Source of the DNA: Rhodovulum sp. MB263
GTDB taxonomy: Bacteria > Pseudomonadota > Alphaproteobacteria > Rhodobacterales > Rhodobacteraceae
NCBI RefSeq assembly: GCF_002073975.1
Contig: NZ_CP020384.1
Location: forward strand, 62,001 to 126,000
Direction: 5' to 3'
DNA: 64,000 nt
Shown in pieces: positions 7,761 to 16,293 of this stretch (the stretch's first letter is position 1; the number at the start of each line of letters is the position of its first letter). A program made the position numbers and the translations under genes. The notes beneath the pieces are model-generated. The model was not told the origin of the DNA and ran no database searches. It saw nothing but the letters and a program-made list of their open reading frames with translations.

Positions 7761-9635
7761 GTGTTTCACGTGAAACATCGCGCTTTTGACGTTCTCGTGG
7801 TCGGTGGTGGCCATGCCGGTGCCGAGGCGGCCCATGCCGCGGCGCGTCTTGGCGCGCGGACAGCCTTGGTCACGCTGCGACGGGACGGAATCGGCGTCAT
7901 GTCCTGCAACCCGGCGATTGGTGGCCTCGGTAAGGGCCATCTCGTACGCGAGGTCGATGCAATGGACGGGGTAATGGGCCGGGCTGCCGATCAGGCTGGT
8001 ATCCAGTTTCGTCTGTTGAACCGCCGCAAGGGCCCCGCCGTACAGGGGCCGCGGGCACAGGCCGACCGAAAGCTCTATCGCCAGGCGGTTCAAACGGCTC
8101 TCGGCGCTGTGCCGGTTCTCGAGATAGTCGAAGGTGAGGCCGCTGATTTTCTTCAGTGCGATGGCCGCATTGCGGGGGTCGTTCTGGCTGATGGAAGCGA
8201 AGTGTCCGCCGGGGCCGTGGTTCTCACCACGGGCACTTTCCTGCGCGGTGTCATCCATATCGGGGACCGTCAGCGCCCCGGAGGCCGCATCGGTGACCTC
8301 CCATCTGTACGTCTCGCCGAGCGGATCGACGAATTCGGGCTGCCGCTGGGGCGGCTCAAGACCGGCACGCCGCCGCGACTCGACGGAAGGACGATCGACT
8401 GGGATCGCCTCGACCACCAGCCGGGTGATGACGAACCGGTGTTGTTCTCCTTCCTCTCGACCAAGGTCGAGGCGCGTCAGGTTGCCTGCGGTATTACCCA
8501 TACGAATTCGCAAACCCATGATATCATTCGGGAAAATCTGTCCCGTTCCGCGATGTACGGCGGTCATATAGAAGGGGTGGGGCCCCGCTATTGCCCGTCC
8601 ATCGAGGACAAGATCGTCCGATTTGCGGAAAAGGAGTCGCACCAGATATTTCTCGAGCCGGAAGGTCTCGACGATACGACCGTCTATCCTAACGGCATTT
8701 CAACCTCGCTTCCTGAAGAGGTGCAGCACGCCTATGTCCGGTCTATCAAGGGGCTGGAAAACGCGACTATCCTGCAACCGGGCTATGCTATCGAATACGA
8801 CTATGTCGATCCGCGCGCGCTGCGGCCGACTCTCGAGCTGCGCGATGTGCCTGGACTGTACCTGGCCGGACAGATCAACGGCACAACGGGATATGAAGAG
8901 GCGGCTGCGCAGGGTCTGGTCGCAGGTCTGAATGCGGCACGGGCCGTGGCGGGGCAGAGGCCCGCGATCTTCAGCCGGACCAGCAGCTATATCGGTGTAA
9001 TGATCGACGATCTGGTCACGCGCGGTGTCAGCGAACCCTATCGCATGTTCACCTCACGCGCCGAATTTCGTCTGTCCCTTCGGGCGGATAACGCCGACCA
9101 ACGCCTGACGCCGGTCGGGATCGATATAGGCTGCGTTGGAGAGCGGCGCCGGACCTCTTTCGAGGCGAAGATGGAGCGTCTGTCAACTGGCCGTGCGCGG
9201 CTCGAGGCGCTTTCAGTGACGCCGAAACAGGTGGCCGCAGTCGGGATCAAAGTGAACGCTGATGGTACTCGCCGATCTGGTATCGATCTTCTCGCCTTCC
9301 CTGATGTCACGTTCGAAGACCTGATCCCGCTTGCACCGGAGCTTGCTGAGATTGACAGCGAAACCCGGGTTCAATTGGCGCGAGACGCGTTATATGTCAA
9401 TTATATTGCCCGCCAGACACAAGATGTAGAGGCGATGCGACGGGACGAGGCACAGCTCATTCCGCACGACTTCGATTATGAAGGACTCGACGGGCTGTCG
9501 TCGGAGCTGAAAGGAAAGCTCTCCCGGGTGCGCCCGGAAACGCTGGGGCAGGCGGCACGCATCGACGGCATGACCCCGGCTGCGGCAACTCTGGTTCTCG
9601 CACGCCTGCGCCAGATGGAGCGGCGGTCGGCATGA
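7761..9635 (+). CDS. mnmG: tRNA uridine-5-carboxymethylaminomethyl modification enzyme MnmG
   Basis: MnmG (GidA) is the FAD-binding partner of MnmE. The 624-residue protein has the dinucleotide fold [20 protein letters not shown], the [20 protein letters not shown] block, and the FAD-proximal [13 protein letters not shown]. The start is the GTG at 7761, and its first residues MFHVKH are the direct translation of a parS site. The GAGGAG motif (7756-7761) lies too close to that GTG to be an ordinary ribosome site, so translation is probably coupled to mnmE, which ends 4 bases upstream. It overlaps rsmG by 4 bases at its end. Confidence 0.95.
   Translation: MFHVKHRAFDVLVVGGGHAGAEAAHAAARLGARTALVTLRRDGIGVMSCNPAIGGLGKGHLVREVDAMDGVMGRAADQAGIQFRLLNRRKGPAVQGPRAQADRKLYRQAVQTALGAVPVLEIVEGEAADFLQCDGRIAGVVLADGSEVSAGAVVLTTGTFLRGVIHIGDRQRPGGRIGDLPSVRLAERIDEFGLPLGRLKTGTPPRLDGRTIDWDRLDHQPGDDEPVLFSFLSTKVEARQVACGITHTNSQTHDIIRENLSRSAMYGGHIEGVGPRYCPSIEDKIVRFAEKESHQIFLEPEGLDDTTVYPNGISTSLPEEVQHAYVRSIKGLENATILQPGYAIEYDYVDPRALRPTLELRDVPGLYLAGQINGTTGYEEAAAQGLVAGLNAARAVAGQRPAIFSRTSSYIGVMIDDLVTRGVSEPYRMFTSRAEFRLSLRADNADQRLTPVGIDIGCVGERRRTSFEAKMERLSTGRARLEALSVTPKQVAAVGIKVNADGTRRSGIDLLAFPDVTFEDLIPLAPELAEIDSETRVQLARDALYVNYIARQTQDVEAMRRDEAQLIPHDFDYEGLDGLSSELKGKLSRVRPETLGQAARIDGMTPAAATLVLARLRQMERRSA
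7762..7777. promoter_or_regulatory. parS: parS centromere site 1
   Basis: TGTTTCACGTGAAACA is the perfect 16-base palindrome bound by chromosomal ParB. It overlaps the first codons of mnmG and is about 3.3 kb from the origin, 3.3 kb upstream of parB. Confidence 0.95.
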
Positions 9636-10252
9636 CAATTTCAATAGGAGATTTGACCGATGTTTCACGTGAAACATCGGAACGTCTGGCCAGCTATGCA
9701 TCCCTTTTGCGCAAATGGACCCCTGTGATAAATCTGATATCGCGCGCCACACTGGAGGAGCTCGAAACCCGGCATTTTGCGGATTCCGCCCAGCTTTTCG
9801 ATCTTGCCCCGGGGGAGCCGCGGCACTGGGTTGATCTGGGAAGCGGTGGCGGCTTTCCGGGACTTGTGATCGCAATTCTCGCCGACGAGCGGGCGCCGGA
9901 TCTTCGGGTCACGCTGATTGAAAGCGACCAACGAAAGGCGACATTCCTGCGGACCGTAGCCCGGGAAATCGGCCTGGACCGGGTTGAGGTGATCGATGAG
10001 CGCCTCGAGACCGCGGATCCGCAAGGGGCGGATGTGCTTTCGGCCCGTGCCTTGGCGCCCCTTGACCGGCTTTTGGGTTTTGCAGAGCGGCATCTTGCCC
10101 CGGGTGGGGTCGCATTATTCCCGAAAGGCGCCCGTTACGCCGATGAAGTGAAGCGGGCGCTTGCATCCTGGCGGTTCGAGGTTCAAAACCATCCCAGCAA
10201 GACTGACCCGCAGGCCGTTGTTCTGAAACTCGGAGGCATCGCCCGTGTCTGA
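9632..10252 (+). CDS. rsmG: 16S rRNA (guanine-N7) methyltransferase RsmG
   Basis: RsmG (GidB) methylates G527 of 16S rRNA; its loss gives low-level streptomycin resistance. The 206-residue protein has the SAM-binding motif [18 protein letters not shown] (about residues 70-87) and the [14 protein letters not shown] segment. Residues 10-15 (DVSRET) are encoded by a perfect parS palindrome. It overlaps mnmG by 4 bases and parA by 8, so mnmE-mnmG-rsmG-parA reads as one unit, the classic origin-proximal arrangement. Confidence 0.95.
   Translation: MTISIGDLTDVSRETSERLASYASLLRKWTPVINLISRATLEELETRHFADSAQLFDLAPGEPRHWVDLGSGGGFPGLVIAILADERAPDLRVTLIESDQRKATFLRTVAREIGLDRVEVIDERLETADPQGADVLSARALAPLDRLLGFAERHLAPGGVALFPKGARYADEVKRALASWRFEVQNHPSKTDPQAVVLKLGGIARV
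9661..9676. promoter_or_regulatory. parS: parS centromere site 2
   Basis: A second exact TGTTTCACGTGAAACA, inside rsmG codons 10-15, 1.9 kb from site 1 and 1.4 kb upstream of parB. Two perfect copies this close together would nucleate one ParB complex beside the origin. Confidence 0.95.
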
Positions 10253-11054
10253 CCCCACGCGCCCGAAAGGCCCGAAAATCATCGCCGTGGCAAACCAGAA
10301 GGGCGGCGTCGGCAAGACTACAACCGCGATCAACCTCGGCGCTGCCCTGGCCGAGCTTGGCAAGACGGTTCTGATTGTCGATATCGATCCTCAGGGAAAT
10401 GCCTCGACGGGGCTTGGCATTGCGCCCGAAGCGCGGGTCAAGACGACATATGATCTGATCCTGGATGACGCGCCGCTGGCCGATATTGTGGTCAAGTCGC
10501 CCAAGGGGAACCTGTATATCGCGCCCTCGACCACAGATCTCAGTTCGGCCGATATCGAGATGGTCGCCAATGAGAAACGCAGCTTTTTGCTGCATGATGC
10601 GCTTCGCCAGCCGGCAATGGATGCTTATTGCTTCGATTTCGTGCTGATCGATTGCCCGCCAGCGCTGAGTTTGCTGACCATCAATGCGATGGTGGCCGCG
10701 CATTCGGTTCTTGTGCCGCTGCAAAGCGAGTTTTTCGCGCTGGAAGGTCTGTCGCAACTGATGCTCACCATCCGGGAATTGCGTCAGACCGCCAATTCGA
10801 ATCTCAGGATCGAGGGGGTGGTGCTGACCATGGCTGACCGGCGCAACAACCTCTCGCAAGCCGTCGAAAACGATGCGCGGGCCTATCTGGGCGATCTGGT
10901 GTTCCGAACGGTCATCCCGCGCAACGTCCGGGTCAGCGAGGCGCCGTCCTATGCGATGCCTGTGCTCGATTATGACCCGAATTCACGCGGGGCCGAAGCC
11001 TATCGCGCACTTGCGCAGGAAATGCTCGAGCCGAAAGTGCCGGTGGGCGCCTGA
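10245..11054 (+). CDS. parA: Chromosome partitioning ATPase ParA
   Basis: ParA is a Walker-type ATPase that moves ParB-parS complexes to the new cell pole after replication. The 269-residue protein begins at a GTG (10245) with [18 protein letters not shown], then the deviant Walker A KGGVGKTTTAINLG, the A' motif DIDPQGNASTGLG, and the Walker B region FVLIDCPPALSLLT. The short N-terminus is typical of chromosomal rather than plasmid ParA proteins. It overlaps rsmG by 8 bases and is followed 26 bases later by parB. Confidence 0.96.
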   Translation: MSDPTRPKGPKIIAVANQKGGVGKTTTAINLGAALAELGKTVLIVDIDPQGNASTGLGIAPEARVKTTYDLILDDAPLADIVVKSPKGNLYIAPSTTDLSSADIEMVANEKRSFLLHDALRQPAMDAYCFDFVLIDCPPALSLLTINAMVAAHSVLVPLQSEFFALEGLSQLMLTIRELRQTANSNLRIEGVVLTMADRRNNLSQAVENDARAYLGDLVFRTVIPRNVRVSEAPSYAMPVLDYDPNSRGAEAYRALAQEMLEPKVPVGA

Positions 11055-11080
11055 GGCACTAAGGCACTGGGGGACGAAAG

Positions 11081-11980
11081 ATGAAGCAACCTGAAAAACG
11101 CGGCCTGGGGCGTGGTCTGTCGGCGCTTATGGCCGATGTGCGTATCGAACCGGAAGCCGAGCGGGGCGAGGCGCCGCGCAGCAAGGCCGATTTGATGATT
11201 GCGCTGGATCTGCTTGAGCCCAATCCCGATCAGCCGCGGCGACAATTTTCGGAAGAGGCGCTGAAGGAGCTTTCAGACTCGATCCGCGAGAAGGGCGTGA
11301 TCCAGCCTCTGATTGTCCGGCCCAGCAAGCGTAGCGATGGGCATTTCGAGATCGTCGCTGGCGAACGTCGCTGGCGCGCCTCGCAACTGGCTCAGCAGCA
11401 TGAGGTTCCGGTGATCGTCCGTGAGCTGGACGATACCGAAGTTCTGGAAATCGCGATTATCGAGAACATCCAGCGCGCCGATCTGAACGCGCTGGAAGAG
11501 GCGATGGGCTACCGCCAGTTGATGGATCGCTTCGGCCACACACAAGATAAGGTCGCCGAAGCGCTGGGTAAAAGTCGCAGCCATATCGCCAATCTGCTGC
11601 GTCTGCTGCAATTGCCGGACGAGGTGCAGGGCTATCTGCGTGAAGGGCGGCTGAGCGCGGGCCATGCCCGGGCGTTGATCACAACCGAAGATCCGGCGAA
11701 GCTGGCGCGGCAGGTCATCAAGGGCCAACTGTCGGTGCGTGCGACCGAGAAGCTGGCCAAGTCAGGCTCTGCGCCGAAAACGCGCCGTCCGCCGCCGCCG
11801 CTGGCCAAGGACGCCGATACCCGCGCCCTCGAGCAGGACCTGGCGGCCAATCTGGGGGTGGGCGTCTCGATCGAACACCGCGCCGACGGATCGGGTGATC
11901 TTGTCCTGTCGTATGCGTCGCTTGAAGAACTCGACAGGCTTTGTGCCGCTTTGAGCGGGCCGTCGGGCAGCCTGGACTGA
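11081..11980 (+). CDS. parB: Chromosome partitioning protein ParB
   Basis: ParB is the parS-binding CTP-hydrolysing clamp that loads on the origin region. The 299-residue protein starts MKQPEKRGLGRGLSALMADV, whose RGLGRGL patch stimulates the ParA ATPase. The CTP-binding box is seen in IVAGERRWRAS and ENIQRADLNALEEA, and the helix-turn-helix in LGKSRSHIANLLRLLQLPD. The dimerisation domain is C-terminal. GGGGGACGAAAG precedes the ATG. Two perfect parS sites and one degenerate copy lie in this window. It converges on hemW with only 3 bases between. Confidence 0.96.
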   Translation: MKQPEKRGLGRGLSALMADVRIEPEAERGEAPRSKADLMIALDLLEPNPDQPRRQFSEEALKELSDSIREKGVIQPLIVRPSKRSDGHFEIVAGERRWRASQLAQQHEVPVIVRELDDTEVLEIAIIENIQRADLNALEEAMGYRQLMDRFGHTQDKVAEALGKSRSHIANLLRLLQLPDEVQGYLREGRLSAGHARALITTEDPAKLARQVIKGQLSVRATEKLAKSGSAPKTRRPPPPLAKDADTRALEQDLAANLGVGVSIEHRADGSGDLVLSYASLEELDRLCAALSGPSGSLD

Positions 11981-11983
11981 GAC

Positions 11984-13147
11984 TCAATCGGGTAGCAGTG
12001 CGCGGATCACCGCATTCAGCACTGCTCGGCCCGCCGATGTGGCCCGCAGGAAACCGTGATCGACCACGATCAGGCCGAGTTCAGACAATTCCTTGATTTT
12101 ATTGAAATTTAGTGGCGCGCCTGCCATTCTTTCCTGCCGCGACAGTGACAGACCGCGGGCAAGACGCAGGCCCATCATCAGATATTCCGCAGCCTGATCT
12201 GCAGGCAAAACCGCGGCTCGGGACAGCTCGCCGGTGCCAGTGCGTTCGACGCGTTCGAGCCAGGCGGTGGGGGCGAGCGGAGTTTCGGTGGCCTGGCGCC
12301 GACCGGAAAGCGTCAGGCGGCCATGTGCCCCCGGTCCGATCCCGGCATAATCGCCGGCCTGCCAATAGATCAGGTTATGTCGCGACTCGGCGCCGGGCCG
12401 GGCATGGTTCGAGACCTCATAGGCGGGCAGTCCGGCGGCGTCGCATCTCTCTTGCGTCAATTCGTAGAGATCTGCGCCGAGATCCTCGTCGGGCAACCCT
12501 TTCAGCCCGCCGCGTGCCAGCCGGTCGCCAAAGGCGGTGCCGGCCTCGACGGTGAGCTGGTAAAGCGAAAGGTGATCGACCGCCATCGCCAGAGCCTCGT
12601 CGAGTTCCGCGCGCCAGGCCGCGAGGCTTTGGGCTTGCCGGGCATAGATCAGATCGAAGCTGACCCGCGGAAAGCGGGTCCGGGCGATGTCGAAGGCGGC
12701 GCGGGCCTCGGCCACGCTGTGCGTGCGCCCGAGCCGCCTGAGATCGGCATCGTTCAGCGCCTGGACGCCAAGCGAGACCCGGTTGACGCCGGCTTCGGCA
12801 AATCCCGTGAAACGTCCGGCCTCGACCGAGGTCGGATTGGCCTCGAGCGTCACCTCGATGTCATTTGCGGGCGTCCAGACCGACCGGGCGGTCTCGAGAA
12901 TGGCGCCGACCAGCTCGGGCGGCATCAGGCTGGGCGTGCCGCCGCCGAAAAAGACGGTGTTCAGGACACGCGGGCCGGTTTCGGCGCCGAGGCGGCTGAT
13001 TTCCGAAATATAGGCGTTCTGCCAGCGTTTCGTGTCTATCTCGGCCGAAACATGGCTGTTGAAGTCGCAATAGGGGCATTTCGACAGGCAGAACGGCCAG
13101 TGGACGTACAGCCCGAACCCGCCCTCCTGCCAGTCTTCAGCGGTCAA
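11984..13147 (-). CDS. hemW: Radical SAM heme chaperone HemW
   Basis: HemW is a heme-binding radical SAM protein, often misannotated as coproporphyrinogen dehydrogenase (HemN). The 387-residue sequence begins with GFGLYVHWPFCLSKCPYCDF, giving the C-x3-C-x2-C cluster at about residues 20, 24 and 27. The VFFGGGTPSLM, TLEANPTSVE and GVNRVSLGVQ motifs are typical of the HemN/HemW family. The length fits HemW rather than HemN, which is about 450 residues. It overlaps rdgB by 11 bases, and the hemW-rdgB-rph order is common in alphaproteobacteria. Confidence 0.92.
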   Translation of the reverse strand: MTAEDWQEGGFGLYVHWPFCLSKCPYCDFNSHVSAEIDTKRWQNAYISEISRLGAETGPRVLNTVFFGGGTPSLMPPELVGAILETARSVWTPANDIEVTLEANPTSVEAGRFTGFAEAGVNRVSLGVQALNDADLRRLGRTHSVAEARAAFDIARTRFPRVSFDLIYARQAQSLAAWRAELDEALAMAVDHLSLYQLTVEAGTAFGDRLARGGLKGLPDEDLGADLYELTQERCDAAGLPAYEVSNHARPGAESRHNLIYWQAGDYAGIGPGAHGRLTLSGRRQATETPLAPTAWLERVERTGTGELSRAAVLPADQAAEYLMMGLRLARGLSLSRQERMAGAPLNFNKIKELSELGLIVVDHGFLRATSAGRAVLNAVIRALLPD

Positions 13148-13745
13148 ACAGGCTCACCAGTTTCTCGAAGGCGCGGGCGCGGTGGCTGATCCGGTTCTTT
13201 TCCCAGCGGTCCATTTCGCCGAAGGTGATGTCATGGCCGTCGGGCTGAAAGATCGGGTCGAAGCCATGGCCCTGATCGCCGCGCATCGGCCAGACGATGC
13301 GCCCGGGCATGCGGCCCTCGAACACCTCGTCATGACCATCGGGCCAGGCCAGCACGAAGGTACAGCAGAATTGCGCGCTCCGGGGCTCGGGGGCATTCGC
13401 CTCCTCGAGCCTGGTCCAGACCTTTTCCATCGCCATCGGGAAGTCGCGTCCAGAGCCTGTCTCGGCCCAATCGGCGGTATAGACGCCCGGCGCGCCCCCG
13501 AGCGCGTCGACCGCAAGCCCGCTATCGTCGGCCAGGGCAGGAAGCCCGGTGGCCTTCGCCGCGGCATGGGCCTTGATCCGGGCATTGCCGACGAATGTAT
13601 CCTCGGTCTCGTCCGGTTCAGGCAGGTCATGTTCGGCCGCGCCGGTGACGGAAATGCCGAAAGGCTTCAGCAGGTCCGCGATCTCTTCGAGCTTGCCGCT
13701 GTTATGGGTCGCCACCAGCAGCGTCTTTCCGTCAAACCGGCGCAT
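13137..13745 (-). CDS. rdgB: RdgB/HAM1 non-canonical purine NTP pyrophosphatase
   Basis: This enzyme hydrolyses dITP, ITP and XTP so they are not built into nucleic acid. The ATG at 13745 gives 202 residues starting MRRFDGKTLLVATHNSGKLE, which contains the T-x-N-x2-K phosphate-binding motif. The central ADDSGLAVDALGGAPGVYTA block carries the metal-binding acids, and SHRARAFEKL closes the family pattern. The frame is open for 26 more codons upstream, but these run into rph and have no family character. It lies 4 bases after rph and overlaps hemW by 11 bases. Confidence 0.95.
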   Translation of the reverse strand: MRRFDGKTLLVATHNSGKLEEIADLLKPFGISVTGAAEHDLPEPDETEDTFVGNARIKAHAAAKATGLPALADDSGLAVDALGGAPGVYTADWAETGSGRDFPMAMEKVWTRLEEANAPEPRSAQFCCTFVLAWPDGHDEVFEGRMPGRIVWPMRGDQGHGFDPIFQPDGHDITFGEMDRWEKNRISHRARAFEKLVSLFDR

Positions 13746-13749
13746 TGGT

Positions 13750-14466
13750 TCAGCCTCCGATCGCGGCTTTCTGGGCGGCGACAAGCTCGGCCACACCCTT
13801 TTCGGCCAGATCGAGCAGCGCATTCATCTGCGCGCGGGTATAGGTCGAGCCCTCGGCCGACATCTGCACCTCGATCAGCTTGCCGGAGCCGGTCATCACG
13901 AAATTGCCGTCGACGCCGGCCTCGCTGTCTTCGGGATAGTCCAGATCCAGTACCGGCTGGCCGGCATAGATCCCGCAGGAGACGGCCGCGACCGGATCGA
14001 TCAGCGGGTCCGAGATCACCTCGCCGGTCTTCATCAGCTTGTTCACGGCCAGCCGCAGCGCGACCCAGCCGCCGGTGATCGAGGCGCAGCGGGTGCCACC
14101 ATCGGCCTGGATCACGTCGCAGTCGATGGTGATCTGGCGTTCGCCAAGCGCCACGCGGTCGACGCCCGCGCGCAGGCTGCGGCCGATCAGGCGCTGGATC
14201 TCTACGGTACGGCCGCCCTGCTTGCCCTGGGCCGCCTCGCGGCGCATCCGCGTGGTCGTGGCCCGCGGCAGCATCCCGTATTCGGCGGTGACCCAGCCGA
14301 GGCCCGAATTCTTCAGGAAGGGCGGCACCCGCTCTTCCAGCGTCGCGGTGCAAAGCACATGGGTATCGCCCATGCGGATCAGGCACGAGCCTTCGGCATG
14401 CTTGGTCACGCCGGTCTCGATTGAAACCGGGCGAAGTTCGCTTACATCACGACGGGATGGGCGCAT
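13750..14466 (-). CDS. rph: Ribonuclease PH
   Basis: RNase PH trims 3' ends of tRNA precursors by phosphorolysis. The 238-residue protein begins [19 protein letters not shown] and has the [15 protein letters not shown] strand pair, the RRE(A)[17 protein letters not shown] arginine-rich catalytic region, and the [19 protein letters not shown] phosphate-binding block. It is the first gene of the leftward rph-rdgB-hemW unit and shares a 144-base divergent intergenic region with hrcA. Confidence 0.96.
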   Translation of the reverse strand: MRPSRRDVSELRPVSIETGVTKHAEGSCLIRMGDTHVLCTATLEERVPPFLKNSGLGWVTAEYGMLPRATTTRMRREAAQGKQGGRTVEIQRLIGRSLRAGVDRVALGERQITIDCDVIQADGGTRCASITGGWVALRLAVNKLMKTGEVISDPLIDPVAAVSCGIYAGQPVLDLDYPEDSEAGVDGNFVMTGSGKLIEVQMSAEGSTYTRAQMNALLDLAEKGVAELVAAQKAAIGG

Positions 14467-14555
14467 CGGACTGTCCTTTTATTGGTTTTGAAGCTTTGCT
14501 CCCATGAGCCGGACGCCGATGCAACCCCGATTGATGGTCCTGTTGACGGGCCCGA

Positions 14556-14584
14556 TTGACGAGATCGGGATCTTCCCTTTAATG
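14556..14584 (+). promoter_or_regulatory. Possible promoter of hrcA-grpE
   Basis: TTGACG (14556-14561) and TTAATG (14579-14584) are separated by 17 bases and lie 26 bases upstream of the hrcA GTG. The -35 is good and the -10 is poor. A heat-shock sigma site is possible but not clear. I see no CIRCE inverted repeat here. Confidence 0.35.
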
Positions 14585-14610
14585 GCACCGCTTCGACGGA
14601 GGCGCGGCAG

Positions 14611-15678
14611 GTGAGCACCCAAGGCATTCTCGAAGAGATGAACGATCGCTCGCGCGAGGTGTTTCGCCGCGTGGTCGAGGGCTATCTCGAATCCGGCGAC
14701 CCGGTGGGGTCGCGCACGCTGACCCGGACGATGAGCGAGAAGGTCAGCGCCGCCACCATCCGCAACGTGATGCAGGATCTCGAGTTTCTCGGTCTGCTGA
14801 ACAGTCCGCATGTCTCGGCCGGGCGGGTCCCGACGCAGCTCGGGCTCAGGATGTTCGTCGACGGGCTTCTGGAGGTCCGCGACCTCAGGGAGGAGGATCG
14901 CGAGAAGATCGACGCGACGCTCGGGGCGAACACCTCCGATGTGGGTGCGCTTCTCGACCGGGTGGGGGCCGCGCTGTCAGGGGCGACCCATGGCGCCAGC
15001 CTGGTTCTCGCGCCCAAGCACGAGGCGCCGATCAGGCATATCGAATTCGTGAGCCTCGGCGCTGACCGGGCGCTGACGGTTCTGGTCTTTGCCGACGGTC
15101 ATGTCGAGAACCGACTTTTCCAGCCATCGCCGGGGCAGACGCCCTCCTCTATGCGCGAGGCTGCCAATTTCCTCAACGCGCTGGCCGAAGGACGGACGCT
15201 GAGCGAGTTGCGCGACACGATGAAGGTCGAGATCGCGCGGCGCCGGCAGGAGCTTGACGATCTGGCCCGGGTCATGGTCGAGGCCGGGCTCGCGGTGTGG
15301 GAGAACGATGGCCATGATCAGGCGCGGTTGATCGTGCGCGGCCGGGCCAATCTTCTGTCCGATCCGGCAGAGGCCGCCGATCTCGACCGGATCCGGAGCC
15401 TGTTCGACGATCTGGAACGCAAGCGCGACATCGCCGAGTTTCTCGAGCTGGCCGAGGAGGGCGAGGGCGTGCGCATCTTCATCGGCTCCGAGAACAAGCT
15501 TTTTTCACTTTCGGGTTCCTCTTTGGTGGTCTCTCCATATATGAACGCTGACCGGAAGATCATTGGCGCCGTGGGGGTGATCGGGCCGACCCGGCTGAAC
15601 TACGGACGGATCGTACCGATCGTGGATTACACCGCCCAGCTGGTGGGCAAGCTGATCGCCGACCGCGGCAAGGGATGA
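14611..15678 (+). CDS. hrcA: Heat-inducible transcription repressor HrcA
   Basis: HrcA represses groESL and sometimes dnaK by binding the CIRCE inverted repeat. The 355-residue protein starts at a GTG with an N-terminal winged-helix region (SGDPVGSRTLTRTM, ATIRNVMQDLEFLGLL, SAGRVPTQLGLRMFVDGL), then the GAF-like domain and the conserved C-terminal VIGPTRLNYGRIVPIVDY. It is 3 bases upstream of grpE. No CIRCE element appears upstream of hrcA or dnaK in this window, so its target, probably groESL, lies elsewhere. Confidence 0.95.
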   Translation: MSTQGILEEMNDRSREVFRRVVEGYLESGDPVGSRTLTRTMSEKVSAATIRNVMQDLEFLGLLNSPHVSAGRVPTQLGLRMFVDGLLEVRDLREEDREKIDATLGANTSDVGALLDRVGAALSGATHGASLVLAPKHEAPIRHIEFVSLGADRALTVLVFADGHVENRLFQPSPGQTPSSMREAANFLNALAEGRTLSELRDTMKVEIARRRQELDDLARVMVEAGLAVWENDGHDQARLIVRGRANLLSDPAEAADLDRIRSLFDDLERKRDIAEFLELAEEGEGVRIFIGSENKLFSLSGSSLVVSPYMNADRKIIGAVGVIGPTRLNYGRIVPIVDYTAQLVGKLIADRGKG

Positions 15679-15681
15679 AAG

Positions 15682-16230
15682 ATGGCAGAACCTGAAAAGA
15701 CCGAACTCGACGACGTAGAGACCGAGACCGCAGCCGAAATCGACCCCCCCGAGCTCACTGCCGAGGAAATCGAGGCTTTGAAGGCCGAACGGGACGAGCT
15801 CCGCGACCGGTTCATGCGGGCGCTGGCCGATGCCGAGAATGCGCGCAAACGGGCCGACCGCGACCGCCGCGAGGCCGAGAATTACGGCGGCTCGAAACTC
15901 GCCCGCGACATGCTGCCGGTCTATGACAACCTTTCCCGCGCGCTCGAGGTCGTCACCGACGAACAACGCGAGGCGAATGCGGCGCTGCTCGAAGGGGTCG
16001 AGCTGACCCTGCGCGAGCTTCTGAACGTCTTTGCCAAGCATGGCATCGAACGGGTGGCCCCCGAGGCGGGCGACAAATTCGATCCGCAGCTGCATCAGGC
16101 GATGTTCGAGGCTCCGGTCCCCGAGACCAAGGCCGGCGACATCATCCAGGTGATGGCCGTCGGCTTCATGCTGCATGACAGGTTGCTGCGTCCGGCACAG
16201 GTCGGTGTGTCCTCGACACCCGCCTCCTGA
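15682..16230 (+). CDS. grpE: Nucleotide exchange factor GrpE
   Basis: GrpE releases ADP from DnaK. The 182-residue protein has an acidic N-terminus, a long helical dimerisation region (about residues 30-100, ELRDRFMRALADAENARKRA) and the beta domain with GDKFDPQLHQAMFEAPV and GFMLHDRLLRPAQV, the GrpE signature. It is directly downstream of hrcA and followed by a strong hairpin terminator. Its clients dnaK and dnaJ are 42 kb away, so the chaperone genes are split between two loci. Confidence 0.96.
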   Translation: MAEPEKTELDDVETETAAEIDPPELTAEEIEALKAERDELRDRFMRALADAENARKRADRDRREAENYGGSKLARDMLPVYDNLSRALEVVTDEQREANAALLEGVELTLRELLNVFAKHGIERVAPEAGDKFDPQLHQAMFEAPVPETKAGDIIQVMAVGFMLHDRLLRPAQVGVSSTPAS

Positions 16231-16238
16231 GAGCGGAC

Positions 16239-16254
16239 CGTTTCACGGGAAACG
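16239..16254. promoter_or_regulatory. Degenerate parS-like palindrome
   Basis: CGTTTCACGGGAAACG matches 13 of 16 positions of parS and 13 of 14 of its core. It lies just after grpE and overlaps the left arm of the terminator. It may be a weak ParB site or chance. Confidence 0.4.
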
Positions 16255-16283
16255 CCCGACCCACCGGTCGGGCGTTCTTGTTT
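16251..16283. terminator. Intrinsic terminator between grpE and mutS
   Basis: Ten-base arms AACGCCCGAC (16251-16260) and GTCGGGCGTT (16267-16276) enclose the loop CCACCG, followed by a T-rich tail CTTGTTT. It closes hrcA-grpE and, because the left arm starts with AA, may also act weakly on mutS transcripts from the other strand. Confidence 0.85.
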
Positions 16284-16293
16284 GCAAAAGGCT

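Noticed and set aside
7617-8642. A minus-strand frame containing MFHVKH near the mnmE/mnmG junction
   Set aside because: The peptide arises because parS is palindromic and reads the same on both strands; the frame is antisense to real genes.
14467-14610. A CIRCE element for HrcA upstream of hrcA
   Set aside because: I found no TTAGCACTC/GAGTGCTAA pair in this gap or before dnaK.
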